DNA of 64,000 nucleotides from Cristatella mucedo (taxonomy: Eukaryota; Bryozoa; Phylactolaemata; Cristatellidae). Location of the stretch: contig WPIO01000003.1 of NCBI GenBank assembly GCA_009760855.2, forward strand, positions 14,702,911-14,766,910, written 5' to 3'. Positions 48,110 to 60,435 of this stretch are shown one piece after another. A program made the position numbers and the translations under genes. The notes under the pieces were generated by a model. It was not told where the DNA came from and searched no databases. It saw only the letters and a list, made by a program, of their open reading frames with translations. Within the stretch, counting starts at the first letter, position 1. Each line of letters opens with the position of its first letter.

Positions 48110-48440
48110 CTGTAGAAGGTCGGACTGCTCCTATTCTTTGTAGCATCATGTATTTGCCGGGGAATTGGCTACGTCAGCTTCTGGCAAGCATCCGGAGCTA
48201 TGTAGTCCCACAGCTGCTAAAGCCGACTAAAATGCTGCTCGGAAAACGATGAGACACAGATCTCGGCTCTACGTGAGTGCTCCAACCTGGCCCACAGATG
48301 CTCAGTAAGGTTGAGATCAGGACATTGCCTTGGCCAACTAAGGGTTCAGGCATGGCAGTCTGAAAAGAATTGCTTGGGATCATTATTCGGTCATCAAATG
48401 TAGTTCTCCACCACATAAGCACTGGCACATGTCAGCCCAA
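48110..48440 (-). pseudogene. Tc1/mariner transposase C-terminal relic
   Basis: The minus strand reads FFSDCHA, then WPRQCPDLNLTEHLWARLE and, after a stop, LWDYIAPDACQKLT and PRQIHDATKNR. This matches the SPDLNPIEHLW and LW..IP..xCQKLV..MPRR signatures of Tc1-family DDE transposases. At least three in-frame stops are present and no N-terminal half is visible. A dead fragment in MST intron 2. Confidence 0.75.
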
Positions 48441-49826
48441 CATTTTGGATGACTCAGCTGGTGTGTCCTTGGCAGGAGAAGACTAGCCAGCTAAGACACC
48501 TCGATTGCTTTGAGGCAAGCCTCACCAAGGCAAATTGGTGGTTGCCTGTCTTTGAGGCATTTTTACTCATCGTCTGAGCACCTTCCTTGATTTCTTCCAT
48601 TTGTTAGGGAGTTTGTTACCGGTCCTTCCAATGATAGCTGCGATTTTTGTTTTGGCACTAACAAAAAGTTATGCAAAGCTCCATTAATAATGTTAGCTAT
48701 TGCACAGTACACGGTGTGAGTTTAGAGTGTATCTTCTAAGTTTTGCCACATTTTCTCACTTGATCTTAAGTACATGGACTGCTAACGTACCCCAGATCGC
48801 TGGCTACCCCTTCCACTTTGAGGAGCAACAAAGTACTTGGCAGTCCATTTTCTCAGGAACATGAAAGCAGAAAACCATGAAATTAGGGAGATGCACTTTA
48901 TGAATTCAGCAATGTATACAATGTAATTGCTATTTGAGCTTCAAGCTGCTGATATTTAGCTTCGCAATTGGATCACACTGTGTTGGTGGTGGGGTGGGTA
49001 GGGTGAAACTTTGCAATTCATTGCTGGAAAAGGCTTAATATTCTATGTACCCTCCTCGAGCTTTGTCTGCTGCTCTATTCTTCACTTTATAGGAGCAGTC
49101 CTTGGCGGCTGCTACAGGGCTGAGCAAGAATGACGCTGTATGAATCCAGCTCTTTTGATTTGTGTACATGTCAGCACCCTACAAATCGGTGTGAGCTTCA
49201 TAGCATACTGACAGGTCACTTCATGCAATCACTGGTCGGTGCCATTAGAAATGTGATTGCTCTCATGTTCACGAAAGATCTTATTCTTTATTTGTGTACA
49301 TTGATTGAGAAGCAAATCAGCTAGAACGTGCCGTCAGTGCTTGCTATGTTACTGAATGTATGTTCCTGGTGTGTAAATGTGCTTGTGTTTGTGCACCCAC
49401 TCGTGTGTGGATGGCTGTCTTTATGGCTGCCTGTCTCCATGTATTTTTCATGCATGCATGTTTGAGTAAAATGTATTTATAACCGGTTTCAGTATGCTTT
49501 TGCTGTAGACAGCTTGGCTAGGGTAATAGGAATAGTTGTTCGAGATGTTTATTAATGCACAGTCTTATGAAAGGTTGTAGTTACTTCTATTCTACCCACA
49601 CAAATGAGCATGCAGTATGTGGCCTCTCATGTAGTGCTGACATTTCCGGATTGCACTTATGGTTGTTGGTACTGTTATGGAATACTTTGTTTTAATCCAT
49701 AATTGTATTGTGTAATAGGATGTGATCATTTGTTGTTCACGAGTTATGTGTTATGTTGGCTTCACAATTTTTTATTTTCTCGTAGCTGTTTGATATATTT
49801 TAAGACCTTGCTGCTCTTGATTGTAG

Positions 49827-50007
49827 ATCATATGGCAGTGTATTTAAGGCCCTTCATAAGGAGTCAGGGCAGATGTTGGCCATCAAGCAGGTTCCTGTCG
49901 ATACTGACCTTCAAGAAATTATTAAGGAGATTTCCATAATGCAGCAATGTGACAGCCCCTATATTGTCAAGTACTATGGAAGTTATTTCAAGAATACTGA
50001 TTTATGG
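49827..50007 (+). CDS. STK3/STK4: MST kinase exon 3: catalytic lysine and helix C
   Basis: Acceptor TTGTAG|A, donor TTATGG|GTATGA. It encodes SYGSVFKALHKESG, the ATP-anchoring Lys53 in MLAIKQVPV, the helix C segment DLQEIIKEISIMQQ with the salt-bridge Glu, and YYGSYFKNTDLW. It ends in phase 0. The family match is near identical. Confidence 0.95.
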
Positions 50008-51509
50008 GTATGAGATACTGCTACATATTTGGCTGCTTACCCAGTTCACACAGCACTGGCATTCTTGATTGCTTGTGTGCTCTGCTGTCGTCTTCGTACC
50101 TGTGCCACTTGTTAGCTGTGTTTTCAAGTGCAAGCTTTATCTGTACATGTTACTGATCTAAGAGGACTGGCACCCATTCGTGCATTGTGTTTAGTTCAGC
50201 AGAAGCTGCACTGCTTTTGACACAGTAAAGACAAGATCGACTATGCATTATCTCTTCAGGGCAGTTGGGGGTAGGCTGCCCTCTGTAAACATGGCAGTGC
50301 TGTTATCAAAGCACCCGTGAAAAGAGATGGCCAGGCTAACAGACATGCTTCTTTTCCAGCATACGTTAAGTGCTTAGAAACAATTTAATTCTTTTATAAT
50401 TTAGCTCTTTTAGGGTGCTATACAACATTTTTTTATTGTTATGTTCCGTATGAGGCTTATGTACGCAGAGCTATAATTGCTTCAGTCCGGCTTCTGGTAT
50501 GCCACATGTATCCGAGGCATGCTGTGTGTTTTCTCGTGGTTCAATAGGGTTTTTGGTACCAGCCGAGAGAAGAGAATGTTTATAGTGACACCATTCGTGC
50601 TTTAGTGAAGTCTACTAATTCTGCTGTTTGTTTGTAGCCTACGTATGCTTTGGTGCATGAACATGTCACATGGTACGATGCAGCTCGTTCAGACCTAGAT
50701 TAAGAGATCAAGGTCTTGTCTGTCGACCTTGTGGTGGTTTGCTTAGAAATCGAGTCTCTGGCATCACAGGTCGTGGGTTCTTTGAGTTTGATGCCTGATG
50801 CCGGCATCGAAGGCATGCTTCATTTTTTTCTTTATATCCAACTCGGTGTTATCGTATGCAATTCACATCGGGCTCAGTTCAACCACTTCTGCATTCACTT
50901 TTGAGCTCGGGGCGGTCGGAAATCCATCCTGCAGCTGACACTATGCTTGGTTGATTACTTTCATGATAATCTAGCTTCCCTACCCTGCCTTTTACTTGCT
51001 TGTGTTGTGCCACTTGTTTCTCCTCTCCGACCTAATGCCTTATGGCCAGTGACAGTCCTTAAGGCAAACTGAAGAAAATCGGGATTTCATCTACCAATCA
51101 TTCTGTGAATATAAATCTAATTAATTGTTGCTGCTATTGATATTGACATTTAGATGCTTGGCAAGGACACTTAATTGATTACTATCGGGGTTACATTCTC
51201 AAAATGAACTTCCCTTTAATGAATTCCTGACAAAGACGAGCGCTAACGAGCTCAGACTGAAATTGCAACAATTACTCGAGCCCTTATTTGTCAAAAGTAA
51301 TGGCAACGAGCATTGCTTAACATGGGTATCAGCCATTTTGTTCGATCCCCGTGGTGAGTCAGCGAAGTGCTAAAGCGTTCTGACCTTAAGAATCAACCTC
51401 GTGGGACCTTAAGAATCAACCTCGTGGTAGTCAGAGAGTGCGAGCCTCCTCCCCTGCCCCACTCCAGGCACCGTTTGCCAAAGAGCAGCTACGAACATTG
51501 TTCTGTGCA

Positions 51510-51860
51510 TGTAATGTAATGTAATGTATCTCCATCTGTAACTCCACAAAGTCATAGAGACTATGTGGGTGTTTTGAGGAGAGTTTTTATAGCCCATTTA
51601 CAGCCTAAGCGGCTTTCGGTACGCATTCGGTAGCCAACAGACTTCATCTCACGCAACAGAGAGAAAGTGGGAAGCTTAGCAGAGTCAGGAGAGCAGTTGA
51701 GGTAGTGAGTAGCATGGAGGTAGCAGCTCAGGACCACTGAAAAGGATGAGCCATAGTCGGCTGCAGGAGAGTAGTTGTCGTTGCGTGATAATTGTGGAAG
51801 CGAGCTCCACAGTCTAGGACCTGCAGAGCTAAAGCTTCTGTCGCCTGCGGACATGTGCAC
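51510..51860 (-). mobile_element. LINE family B 3' fragment
   Basis: Begins with (GTAAT)n at 51510-51528, then TATCTCCATCTGTAACTCCA and the family B 3' region up to AGDRSFSSAGPRLWSSLP. The sequence 51860-52020 beyond it has two GCACTC(G/A)CGAGGAGAG repeats and is unrecognised. Confidence 0.75.
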
Positions 51861-52454
51861 TCGCGAGGAGAGCCGGCAAAGAGAGTCTGTCCGAATAGGG
51901 TGTGCACTCACGAGGAGAGACAGGCAACGGGAGTCCGTGGGAACAGCTCTGGCTGCTGTACTTTGCACACCAGTGCTACTGCTGAGGTGGATTACCGCGT
52001 ATGGTAGTACTGACAAAATGTGCTTGTCGCTTGGGCTTTGTGAAGGATGTAGGGAGATGGGATAGCCTTCGGGTCTAAGGCTGTGTATTTAAGTCAACAT
52101 CGTTATTTAAGGCCAAGAAGGTAGTAGATGGTCGCTACTTTGTACCTTGATACGTCAGAGGTACTACTGAGCTTCGTGGTCAGCCATATTAAGGAGCTAG
52201 TGCAGGCATGCGCTAGCACGTTCGCATACACAGTGTGGAGCTGCTGGTCTTTTAAATCGAGGGTCTAGGCTGGCATACATCTGTTGGGAGCCTGACTGTA
52301 GCTGCATCAGGCTTAGGGACAGTGCATTCGCTGTCCCTGCTCAGAGAGCTAGCGAGTGCATACCGAATGCTGCTAAGTTTTAAATGCTTTACAGAGCACC
52401 TTACCGATGTAACAGTCAATTTGCTCATGTCATTTTGAGGAGTTTCAAATTGAG

Positions 52455-53165
52455 ATTATAATAATAATATATTTGTTACAGCGCCCTCAGAGAACTCAAT
52501 CTCTAGGCACTTTACATTTGCTATAAATGAAGCATGATCGAACAGTTAATAGCAGCATGCTCAATGAGCAACTAGCATAACATGGTTAGAGGTGACATGC
52601 ACATGGTCAGCATGCAAATACGGTTAGCGGCAGCATGCACGGTGTCAGCAGGCATAAGCACACAAATGACAATTCACATGGACCCACTAAATGCTGTGAT
52701 AAGTAAATGTGTTTTTAGTTTCTTTTTAAATTATGTCAAGTCAAGGGATGTCGTGACGTAAGTCGGGAGTAAGTTTCAGACTTTAGGAGCACACGAGCTT
52801 AAAACACTCTACAAAGGATTTGAGGTTCGTTGGAGGTATAGGTAAACGATTAGATTCCGAAAAGTGTACGATGCTTAGCATGGTGGGGTGGATCTGATAG
52901 GTACGCTGGAGCCAAAGAATGAAGGGACCCAAAAGTGAGTGACCAAACCTTAAAGTCGATGCGTTGCTTGACTAGGAGCCAGTGCAGGTCAGCAAGAAGT
53001 GGTGTGATGTGGCAACTTTGATGCTTAAGACAGACAAGCCTAGCTGCAGAGTTTTGCACCAGCTGCAAGTGCCTGGTTGCACAGGCCAGTAGACTAGCAA
53101 GCAGTGAGTTACAGAAGTCGAGACAGGATGTCACGAGTGAATGGACCAATGCAGTATTTATACCC
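52455..53165 (-). mobile_element. L2-like LINE 3' copy
   Basis: Tail (TAA)n on the plus strand at 52455, the GCGCCCTCAGAGAACTCAAT hairpin side, then 3' UTR and the RT C-terminal region (LVTSCLDFCNSLLASLLACA; SAARLVCLKHQSCHITPLL). It is 5' truncated at about 53165, in MST intron 3. Confidence 0.85.
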
Positions 53166-53829
53166 TGAAATCTGCCGAATTTTTCATGCATACCTCAGCG
53201 TAACTACACCTGCATGTTGTTGTACCGTACTCTTATCATTTTCTATGCTAATCATACCACTTTTGAGCCGTTTAGCTTCATGTACCCCTAATAATATTGG
53301 CATTGGGCCTATCCTAAGGTGTGTAAATTCTTACAGCCCTGAGTGTAGTTCTGAATGTACAGCCATGCTGGATTCCCAGTACACTATGATCAGCTGATTC
53401 AACCGCCTCATTTATTGTCAAATGGTTGTCTGGCTAGTCGTGACTACCATCATGGCCTCGAGTTTAATAGCCATGTGTTATGGAACTATCTTTGAGGCAC
53501 TTACTGAAAAAGTATAGCCTCACATGTTTGTTGAGCTGAATAACGTAAGAATGGTTAATGGTAAAAGTAACCATGAATTTGCTTGATTTCTGCTTCCCTA
53601 TCGTCGATACAATCTCTTCAAGGATGCATCATCTTTCACACTCACTTTTGCATCGTCTTGTTGCTGACTGCTGTTTACACAAGCTGCCATATATTGGTAT
53701 TATGTCATGAGGTAACCTTCTCAGCTTGGTTCATGCTTTGTTGTTCGCTTGCTGCGCTAGCTTTGATGTGTGGTAGCCTAGCCTGAAGAGCTAGAATGAC
53801 GCTTGAGACTCAATTTTTTGTCATTACAG

Positions 53830-53892
53830 ATCGTCATGGAGTACTGTGGAGCAGGGTCCGTGTCTGATATCATGAGAATACGCCGGAAAACT
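53830..53892 (+). CDS. STK3/STK4: MST kinase exon 4: hinge segment
   Basis: A 63-nt exon, acceptor TCATTACAG, donor AAAACT|GTGAGT, phase 0-0, encoding IVMEYCGAGSVSDIMRIRRKT. It contains the hinge MEYC and the conserved GAGSVSDI. The preceding intron (3.8 kb) carries LINE copies. Confidence 0.95.
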
Positions 53893-54244
53893 GTGAGTTG
53901 CTTGCATTTTTGTGTGTGCAAAGTACGCATTATATATGGTCTGCCTGAATTCACAGCAGTGATCTGAAGTGTGCTGATACGTTTGAAACATATTGAATTC
54001 ATCAATTAATCACCCCATGACACTGGCCGACAAAACTAGGTGGCTGTGAGGATACACATAATTTTTTAATTTTTGGGGCAACATTAAATTTGGAAGCATG
54101 AATTTATTTGCTGCAGCCCTGCTGGTGTAACAATTTATTTGGTTGCTTGCTACCTAGTTAATTCCTGCCTGCATCAGCTGCCACAACTTGGATCAGATAG
54201 GTGCAAAAGTATCCTCGTGAGCCAAAGGAGTCTATAGTAAGGCT

Positions 54245-55450
54245 GATGTAATGTAATGTTATCTTTCTCCGTCTGCAACTCCACAAAGCCACACTGACAA
54301 TGTGAGTGTTTTTCAGAAGAGCTTTGCATAGGGCACTCGCAGCCTAGACTGCTTTCGGTACGCATTCGGTAGCCAACATACTTCCTCTCACCCAAGAAAG
54401 ATCAAGTGAAAGGCATAGCTGAGTCAGAAGAGCGCTAGAGGTAGTGAGTAGCATGGAAGTAGCAGCTCTTGACCGCTGGAAAGTATGTGCCATAGTCAGC
54501 AGCAGGAGAGTAGATGTCATTGCATAAGAATTGTGGAAGTTAGTTCTAAATTGTAGGACCTGCAGAGCAAAAGCTTCTGTCACCAACGGTCTTCAGGTGT
54601 AGGAATGGAACTGCTAATTTATTATCCGTAAAGGGCCTGAGAGCACGATAAGGCTGAAAATGGTGAAGTAGTTCTGCTAGGTATGAAGGAGCCAAGCCGT
54701 AGCAGGCCTTGTGGGTCAGCGCAAGAACTTGTACTCTGTATCCGTTGATCAACCAACAGCCATCCAAGCTCTTTCAGCAAAGAAGACGTGCGTTTTAACA
54801 TCTCTGTGATTTGTAAACTAGCCTTGCAGCCATATTCATCGCCAGCTGAAGTGGCCAAATGACTTATTTGGTAGCTCAGCCTAAAAGGAATTACAATAAT
54901 CTAGCCGAGACAGAGCTAAGCAGCTAGTTAATTTTTTTGCAATCCACCGTGGAAGCAGCTCAATCTCAGGTAGGGATTGGATGTGATGGCTAGCTGTGGA
55001 AGCAGTCTTCTTTACAAAGGTTTCAAAATGTAGGCAGTGGTCGAAGACACCTAATTTCCGAGCGCACTGTGACGATCGCACAATAGCATCACCTATTAGA
55101 AGAGCAAAGCCTTCTAGTCCAGCCACATGCTTGGGGATCCTAGGAGCAGCAGTCATGTTTTATCTTCGTTTAGTTTAAGGAAATTTGCTGACATCTAGGA
55201 TCGAATGTCTGCAAGGCAAGCATTCAATTTATCAGAGTGCAGTAGACTCCGATGGTTTAAATGACAAATACAGCTGAGTATCGGCAGCATAAAAGTGATA
55301 TCCTATCTCATGGGCCTGAATCACTTTTTGCAGAGGTCGAGTTTAAATTGAGAACAGCAAAGGACTGAGGACTGACCGTTGAGGGACTCCACGGGTGACT
55401 GGTCTGGTGGATGGAGACCCGACCCCCACACGACACGGTCGAAAGTGATG
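54245..55450 (-). mobile_element. LINE family B copy, longer
   Basis: (GTAAT)n at 54245, 3' region, then AYGLAPSYLAELLHHFQP-like and KKLTSCLALSRLDYCNSF (54881-55156), and upstream RT remnants to about 55450. Many frameshifts. It lies in the MST intron between exons 4 and 5. A related remnant lies at 58630-58915. Confidence 0.75.
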
Positions 55451-56387
55451 CCACTAGCTAGCTGCCTGGTGAATCACTTGTAATGCCACATGTGCAAAAC
55501 CTTTTTGGGAAATCATCGGCAGATTAGCCCATATCGGTGCAGATATATTTGTTTGTTGATGTGTGTGCGTGCGTGTGTGCATGCAGTGCTGGCTCGAAAA
55601 ATCTACACACCCTGAGGATCGACTTATAACCTCTGATAATTAAGTTTTTATGGGCTGCTGGCTAACAAAATTTCACTAGAACATATGATTTCCATGAGTT
55701 AGCGATATTTGTGGGGAAAAATCAGACATGCTATCAACCTTGTTATCTTACCAAGGGAAAAATGTGCTCAATGACCCTGCTTTTGTAGTAACTGGGGCAA
55801 TTTCTGGCTACCGACATAGTCATCATTCTCAACAGATATTATTTTCTATTACATCGGAGCACTGTGAAGTAAGATTTACGAGATGCATGTAGACTCAATA
55901 AAAATTTATCTCGCCAACCGTGTGGGGCATTTTTTCAGCAATCGAGATTTTAAAGCAAGCTAATTCGATCATTCACAGCCATAAATTTGATGTGGTTCGG
56001 GGTGATGCTAAAATTTGATGACTCTGTAAAGGAAAAAATCAAACAGCGTATTCCGGTAAACAAGGAATTAAGAATTTTTTAGCCCTGGGTTTTAACTATC
56101 TCAGTTTTCTAAATGCATGCACTAAATAACTGCTATCATAATTTCAGGAAGCACATTATAACCCATGCAGGTCACCTTGGTTTTGGCATCTCGTATGTTT
56201 GTCAAGAGTTCTAAAGCAGTGTTGTAGTACTCTACGGCTCTTTTTCATCAAGAAACGTAGTGAACTGGTTTCTTTTTCTAAATGCACTGCCGATGTCTTG
56301 CATATTCTCAAACCAGATCTGGCCTGTGTATGTGCATGCCCAAAAACAGGAAGTCTCAAACCTTGAACATTTCCCAAACTTGCCGAG

Positions 56388-56525
56388 CTGGATTGGTCCA
56401 GTGGTTAAGGCGCTAGCCCCGGCCAAGGTCTGGCTGAGGTCGTGGGCTCGAGCCACGAGGCATATGTAAAGCGCCTGAATAGAGATTACGTTCTCTTGGG
56501 GTGCTATACAAATGAATTATATAAA
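56388..56525 (+). mobile_element. SINE B: tRNA-derived head with LINE-like tail
   Basis: Head GGTCCAGTGGTTAAGGCGCT (A-box-like) and GGTCGTGGGCTCGAGCC (B-box). The 3' part is TAAAGCGCCTGAATAGAGAT, then GTTCTCTTGGGGTGCTATAC, matching the L2-like LINE 3' hairpin in order and spacing. Best-preserved copy of this family. Confidence 0.8.
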
Positions 56526-57071
56526 CTAGTGTCTGACACAGTTGTTAAGATGCATTTTACTAAAGAGGATATCTGGCAAATGCAAAAAATCTTACTTCAC
56601 TGTCTTCTGATTGTGCTGCAGAAAACTATACTTCGAAAACTGCTGTTTCGGCACCCACGTGAAACCGCCAAATAAGTTAATTATGCATGTTTTTCTGCAT
56701 CTAGTAGTCCAGCCGAGGTGGCAGCATGCACAATCTGGTACATTTACTGCTTCCTTATATCATATTAATCTTTGTTCGGTGGTAGTATTTTTGGCCACCT
56801 ATACTACCACAAATACTACCACGGGGTAAGATTAATATTAGTCGATGTGCATCTTGCTGATAAGCAACGACTTTTGAGAACATTCGTACGAAACAATACT
56901 CGACAACGCTGTATTACTTTGGTGTGCAGACTTTAACTCTAAGAGGAACTGTCTGTCGTCTCTGTCGCAGGGACACTGCACTCCGATTGGCTAGCATCTT
57001 GGCTCACGCCTAGCAGCTGGAACACTGCGCTCTGATTCGCTAGCCATGATGTGGGCCAGCCTAATACTGGA

Positions 57072-57235
57072 GCTGTGATGGCACACTGGGTAAGGTGGTT
57101 GCTTTTCACGACCACGGTCCGAGGTCGTGGGTTCGAATCCTGTTGTGGGCGATCCTTAATGGCCGCCGCGAGAGGTGGTGATAGCGTAAAGGTTCTTCTG
57201 TCGCTATACAAAAGAGGCCGTTAAATCATCAGAAT
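57072..57235 (+). mobile_element. SINE A copy
   Basis: GGCACACTGGGTAAGGTGGT head, GGTCGTGGGTTCGAATCCTG B-box, AGAGGTGGTGATAGCG body, and CTATACAAAAGAGGCCGTTA end. Confidence 0.8.
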
Positions 57236-57745
57236 TTTCTTTACCGGAACACGACAAAAGTTAGGTTTCAGCGCTGCCATTGGCTGGGGTATACATTTTC
57301 ACATAACGATCTCTACACGTGTGATACAAAATATTCAGGCAGTTGACACGTTGCATATGACACAGTTGTGTGCATGCAGGCCTGCATTTCTGTGACAATA
57401 CAAACCTGAAAAGCTGGAAAGGTGAAAATAGTAAGGCACAAAGAGCATTGACATGGTTTTGTGAGCTAAGTTCTAAAATCGTAATCAGGTATTGCCTTTG
57501 TATGTTTAAAACATCAGTCCAAAAAACTTGTTTCATGTTGTCATCTCCAGTACTAAACGAAACCTGCTTTCTGTATAGATATTAATTGCACCGTAGGAAG
57601 ATATCATAATACATTGGTCATTCTTTCCTAGGATACGTTGCTCCTGGCTATTTTGGTTGACCTGAAGAATAAACTTGTTTCTTGTTATTCTTGGTTCGTC
57701 TGCATAAGCTTTGTGCATACCGATGAAATAGAGCTGTTCTTTCAG

Positions 57746-57910
57746 CTAAACGAAGAAGAAATAGCAACAGTGTTACATTACACTCTCAAAGGACTGGAAT
57801 ACTTGCACGAGCGTGGGAAAATCCATCGAGACATAAAGGCTGGTAACATATTGCTCAACACCGAGGGACATGCCAAGTTAGCAGATTTTGGTGTTGCAGG
57901 GCAGCTAACA
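57746..57910 (+). CDS. STK3/STK4: MST kinase exon 5: catalytic loop and DFG
   Basis: Acceptor TTCTTTCAG, donor CTAACA|GTAAGT, phase 0-0, 55 codons. It has the catalytic loop HRDIKAGN (Asp143, Asn148), [15 protein letters not shown] with Mg-binding Asp161, and VAGQLT. All catalytic residues are intact. Confidence 0.96.
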
Positions 57911-58145
57911 GTAAGTTTGGCACTGGGCAGCCGCATTGCAAATTTGACAAGGATTGTATCAAGTATTGCCATTCATTGTTACTATTCTCTGTGCTTCATT
58001 TGCATGACCGTTTCAAACATATGGTGATGTAGTGTGTTACTCAAATTTCTATTTGCATCTTCTGGCATTCATCAATTGTCTTTGTCGCAGCAGCTTAATT
58101 GCTGTGTGACATGCTGGTTGTTTCTACCTATCAACTGTTGTTTAA

Positions 58146-58316
<171 letters not shown>

Positions 58317-58417
58317 TAATTTTGCGAATGTTACGTCTTGCCGTGGATGCATTATATAAATATGCAACAATGTGAGGTAAAGTTTTCGACTTTTGTAGCT
58401 CTCTAATATTTGCTGAT

Positions 58418-58578
58418 TTAACAGCCTCGTGTGTATAGTGGCAGAAGAGCCTTAACGGCTGTCACCACCACTTTCAGTTAGCCATAACTTGCTAATAGCC
58501 CACAGAAGGATTCAAACCTCCACGGCCTTGGTCATGAAGAGCAAGCACCTTACCTCCTGGGCTATCAAGGCCACTCGT
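58418..58578 (-). mobile_element. SINE A copy
   Basis: Same layout as the 59318 copy: TAGCCCAGGAGGTAAGGTGC head, GGAGGTTTGAATCC B-box variant, and GTGGTGACAGCCGTTAAGGC body. A degenerate third copy follows at 58920-59068. All lie in one MST intron. Confidence 0.78.
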
Positions 58579-59317
58579 TATACGAGAATAGGAGAGCTCA
58601 TTCACTTGTACCAGTCATAAGTATCAAAACATGGTATTCGATGAAGAGTTTAGTTTAAGGATATTGAAATAAATTTCTTCAAATCAGGCATTAGCTTTAA
58701 TAGTAAGCCTAAGCTGATTGGGAGGTTTTGAATGATAAGTCCAGCTGGGCGTCGTCGGCATAGATTGATATCCGACACCACGACCCCAAATGACTCTCCC
58801 ATGAAGCTGACTCATTGTGCATAAAGAAAAGTCAAGTACGAAAACTATCTCGAATACTCCACTGATGACCGGTCTGCTAACGGTCTCACTCGATACAGAC
58901 TAAAAATGACGGTACAAAAGTTAGTTGATTCAACAGCCTCATTTGTATAGCAGCTGAAGAGCCTTGCTGCTATCACGACGACTGGCAGTAGATAATAAAG
59001 AATTGCCTAATGCAGAACTTGAATCCAATACCTAGAGAGTAATTACCTTATAAGCTAAGGTCGTATCTAGCACGACACCATATCCCCTGTAACCTGTATA
59101 CAGGCTCGGGAGGGCCCGATCCCAAATGTTATTTTGCTACATCATTAGATTAGCAGGTCAAATCTATCCGTTTTTACCTACTCAGTACATCAGGACAACA
59201 TTGGTAGCTCCTTGCCAATAGTGTATTGTGCTTCACGTGGGTATGGCTTTCCCTCATAGAGTAAAACCGGGCTGCACACTTGGATTGGTGAGGCTTGTCC
59301 CGTTATTTAAATATTAG

Positions 59318-59485
59318 CTGATTTAACAGCCTCATTTGTATAGCAACAGAAGAGCCTTAAACGGCTATCACCACCGCTGTCAGTTGGCAATAAAGAATCG
59401 TCCACTAAAGGATTCGAACCCACGACCTTGGTCCTTTAGAGCGAGCACCTTACCTCCTGGGCTATCATGGCCATCAGAGGCCATC
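59318..59485 (-). mobile_element. SINE A: tRNA-derived SINE, well-preserved copy
   Basis: The reverse complement carries A-box TAGCCCAGGAGG and B-box GGTTCGAATCC with tRNA-like spacing, then a non-tRNA body (GGTGGTGATAGCCGTTTAAG) and an end TATACAAATGAGGCTGTTAA. It is a SINE, not a functional tRNA gene: the acceptor half and 3' sequence are not tRNA. Confidence 0.82.
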
Positions 59486-59589
59486 AGAGATGCCATGTAC
59501 CATTAAATTAGTTTACCTTGAAATGCACTTCATGCACAGTGATGTGTGAAGCCTAGCCTACTGCAGTGCTCGGTCATTTTGCTTGAGCA

Positions 59590-60357
59590 TCTAGATTTAC
59601 ATTCCAAAGCGGCCTCTCGTTAGACAACCATATCAGCTCCAGTCAAATCTGCCTATTTTCAGCTTCATAACATTGCTAAAATTCGGGCTTGTTTAGATAA
59701 GGATACCACATCTAAGTTGGTCCATGCATTCGTGACATCCCGTCTCGACTTCTGCAACTCACTGCTTACTGGCCTACCAGCATGTGCGATCAGGCGATTG
59801 CAGCTGGTGCAAAACTCCGCAGCCAGGCTTGTCTGCCGTGAGCGTCACAGTTGCCACATTACTCCACTTCTCGCCGACCTGCACTGGCTACCAGTCATGC
59901 AACGGTTTTGTCGATCACTTTTAGGTCACTTCATTCTTTGGCTCCAGCCTATCTCTCAGATATACTCCCTATCAGGTCAAGCATCGTACCACCCACTTTT
60001 CGGAATCCAACAGTCTACAAGTACCTCGTACAAACCTCAAATCCTTTGGAGACCGTGCATTAAGCTCATATGCTCCCAAAGCCTGGAGCTTCCTCCCGAC
60101 CTGCGTCAGAACGTCCCCTGACCTGACCACATTTAAAAAGAACTTAAAAACACACCTATTTAGGACAGCATTTAGTGGGTCCCTGTGATTCGTCCTTGAT
60201 GTGCTTATGCGTGCTGACACCGTGCATGCTGCCACTTACCACATTTGCATGCTGACCCTGTGTATGTCACCCCTTACCATGTTATTCGTTTTGTTTATCA
60301 AGCATGTTATTACTCACCATTCAATTGCATTTCACTTTGCAGCAAATGTAAAGCCCT

Positions 60358-60389
<32 letters not shown>

Positions 60390-60435
60390 AGTTCTCTGAG
60401 GGCGCTTTATCAAGTGCATTATTATTATTATTATT
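59590..60435 (+). mobile_element. L2-like LINE 3' copy with GA expansion
   Basis: RT C-terminal coding remnants from SNQI.LDNH to KNLKTHLF in shifted frames, then the 3' UTR and tail with (ATT)n. A roughly 30-base (GA)n run sits at 60358-60386, inside the usual CTAGAGAGAG of the 3' hairpin. It lies in the last MST intron. Confidence 0.85.

Noticed and set aside
59400-59470. tRNA gene on the minus strand
   Set aside because: A and B boxes are good, but the 3' half is SINE body and several copies share the same non-tRNA sequence.
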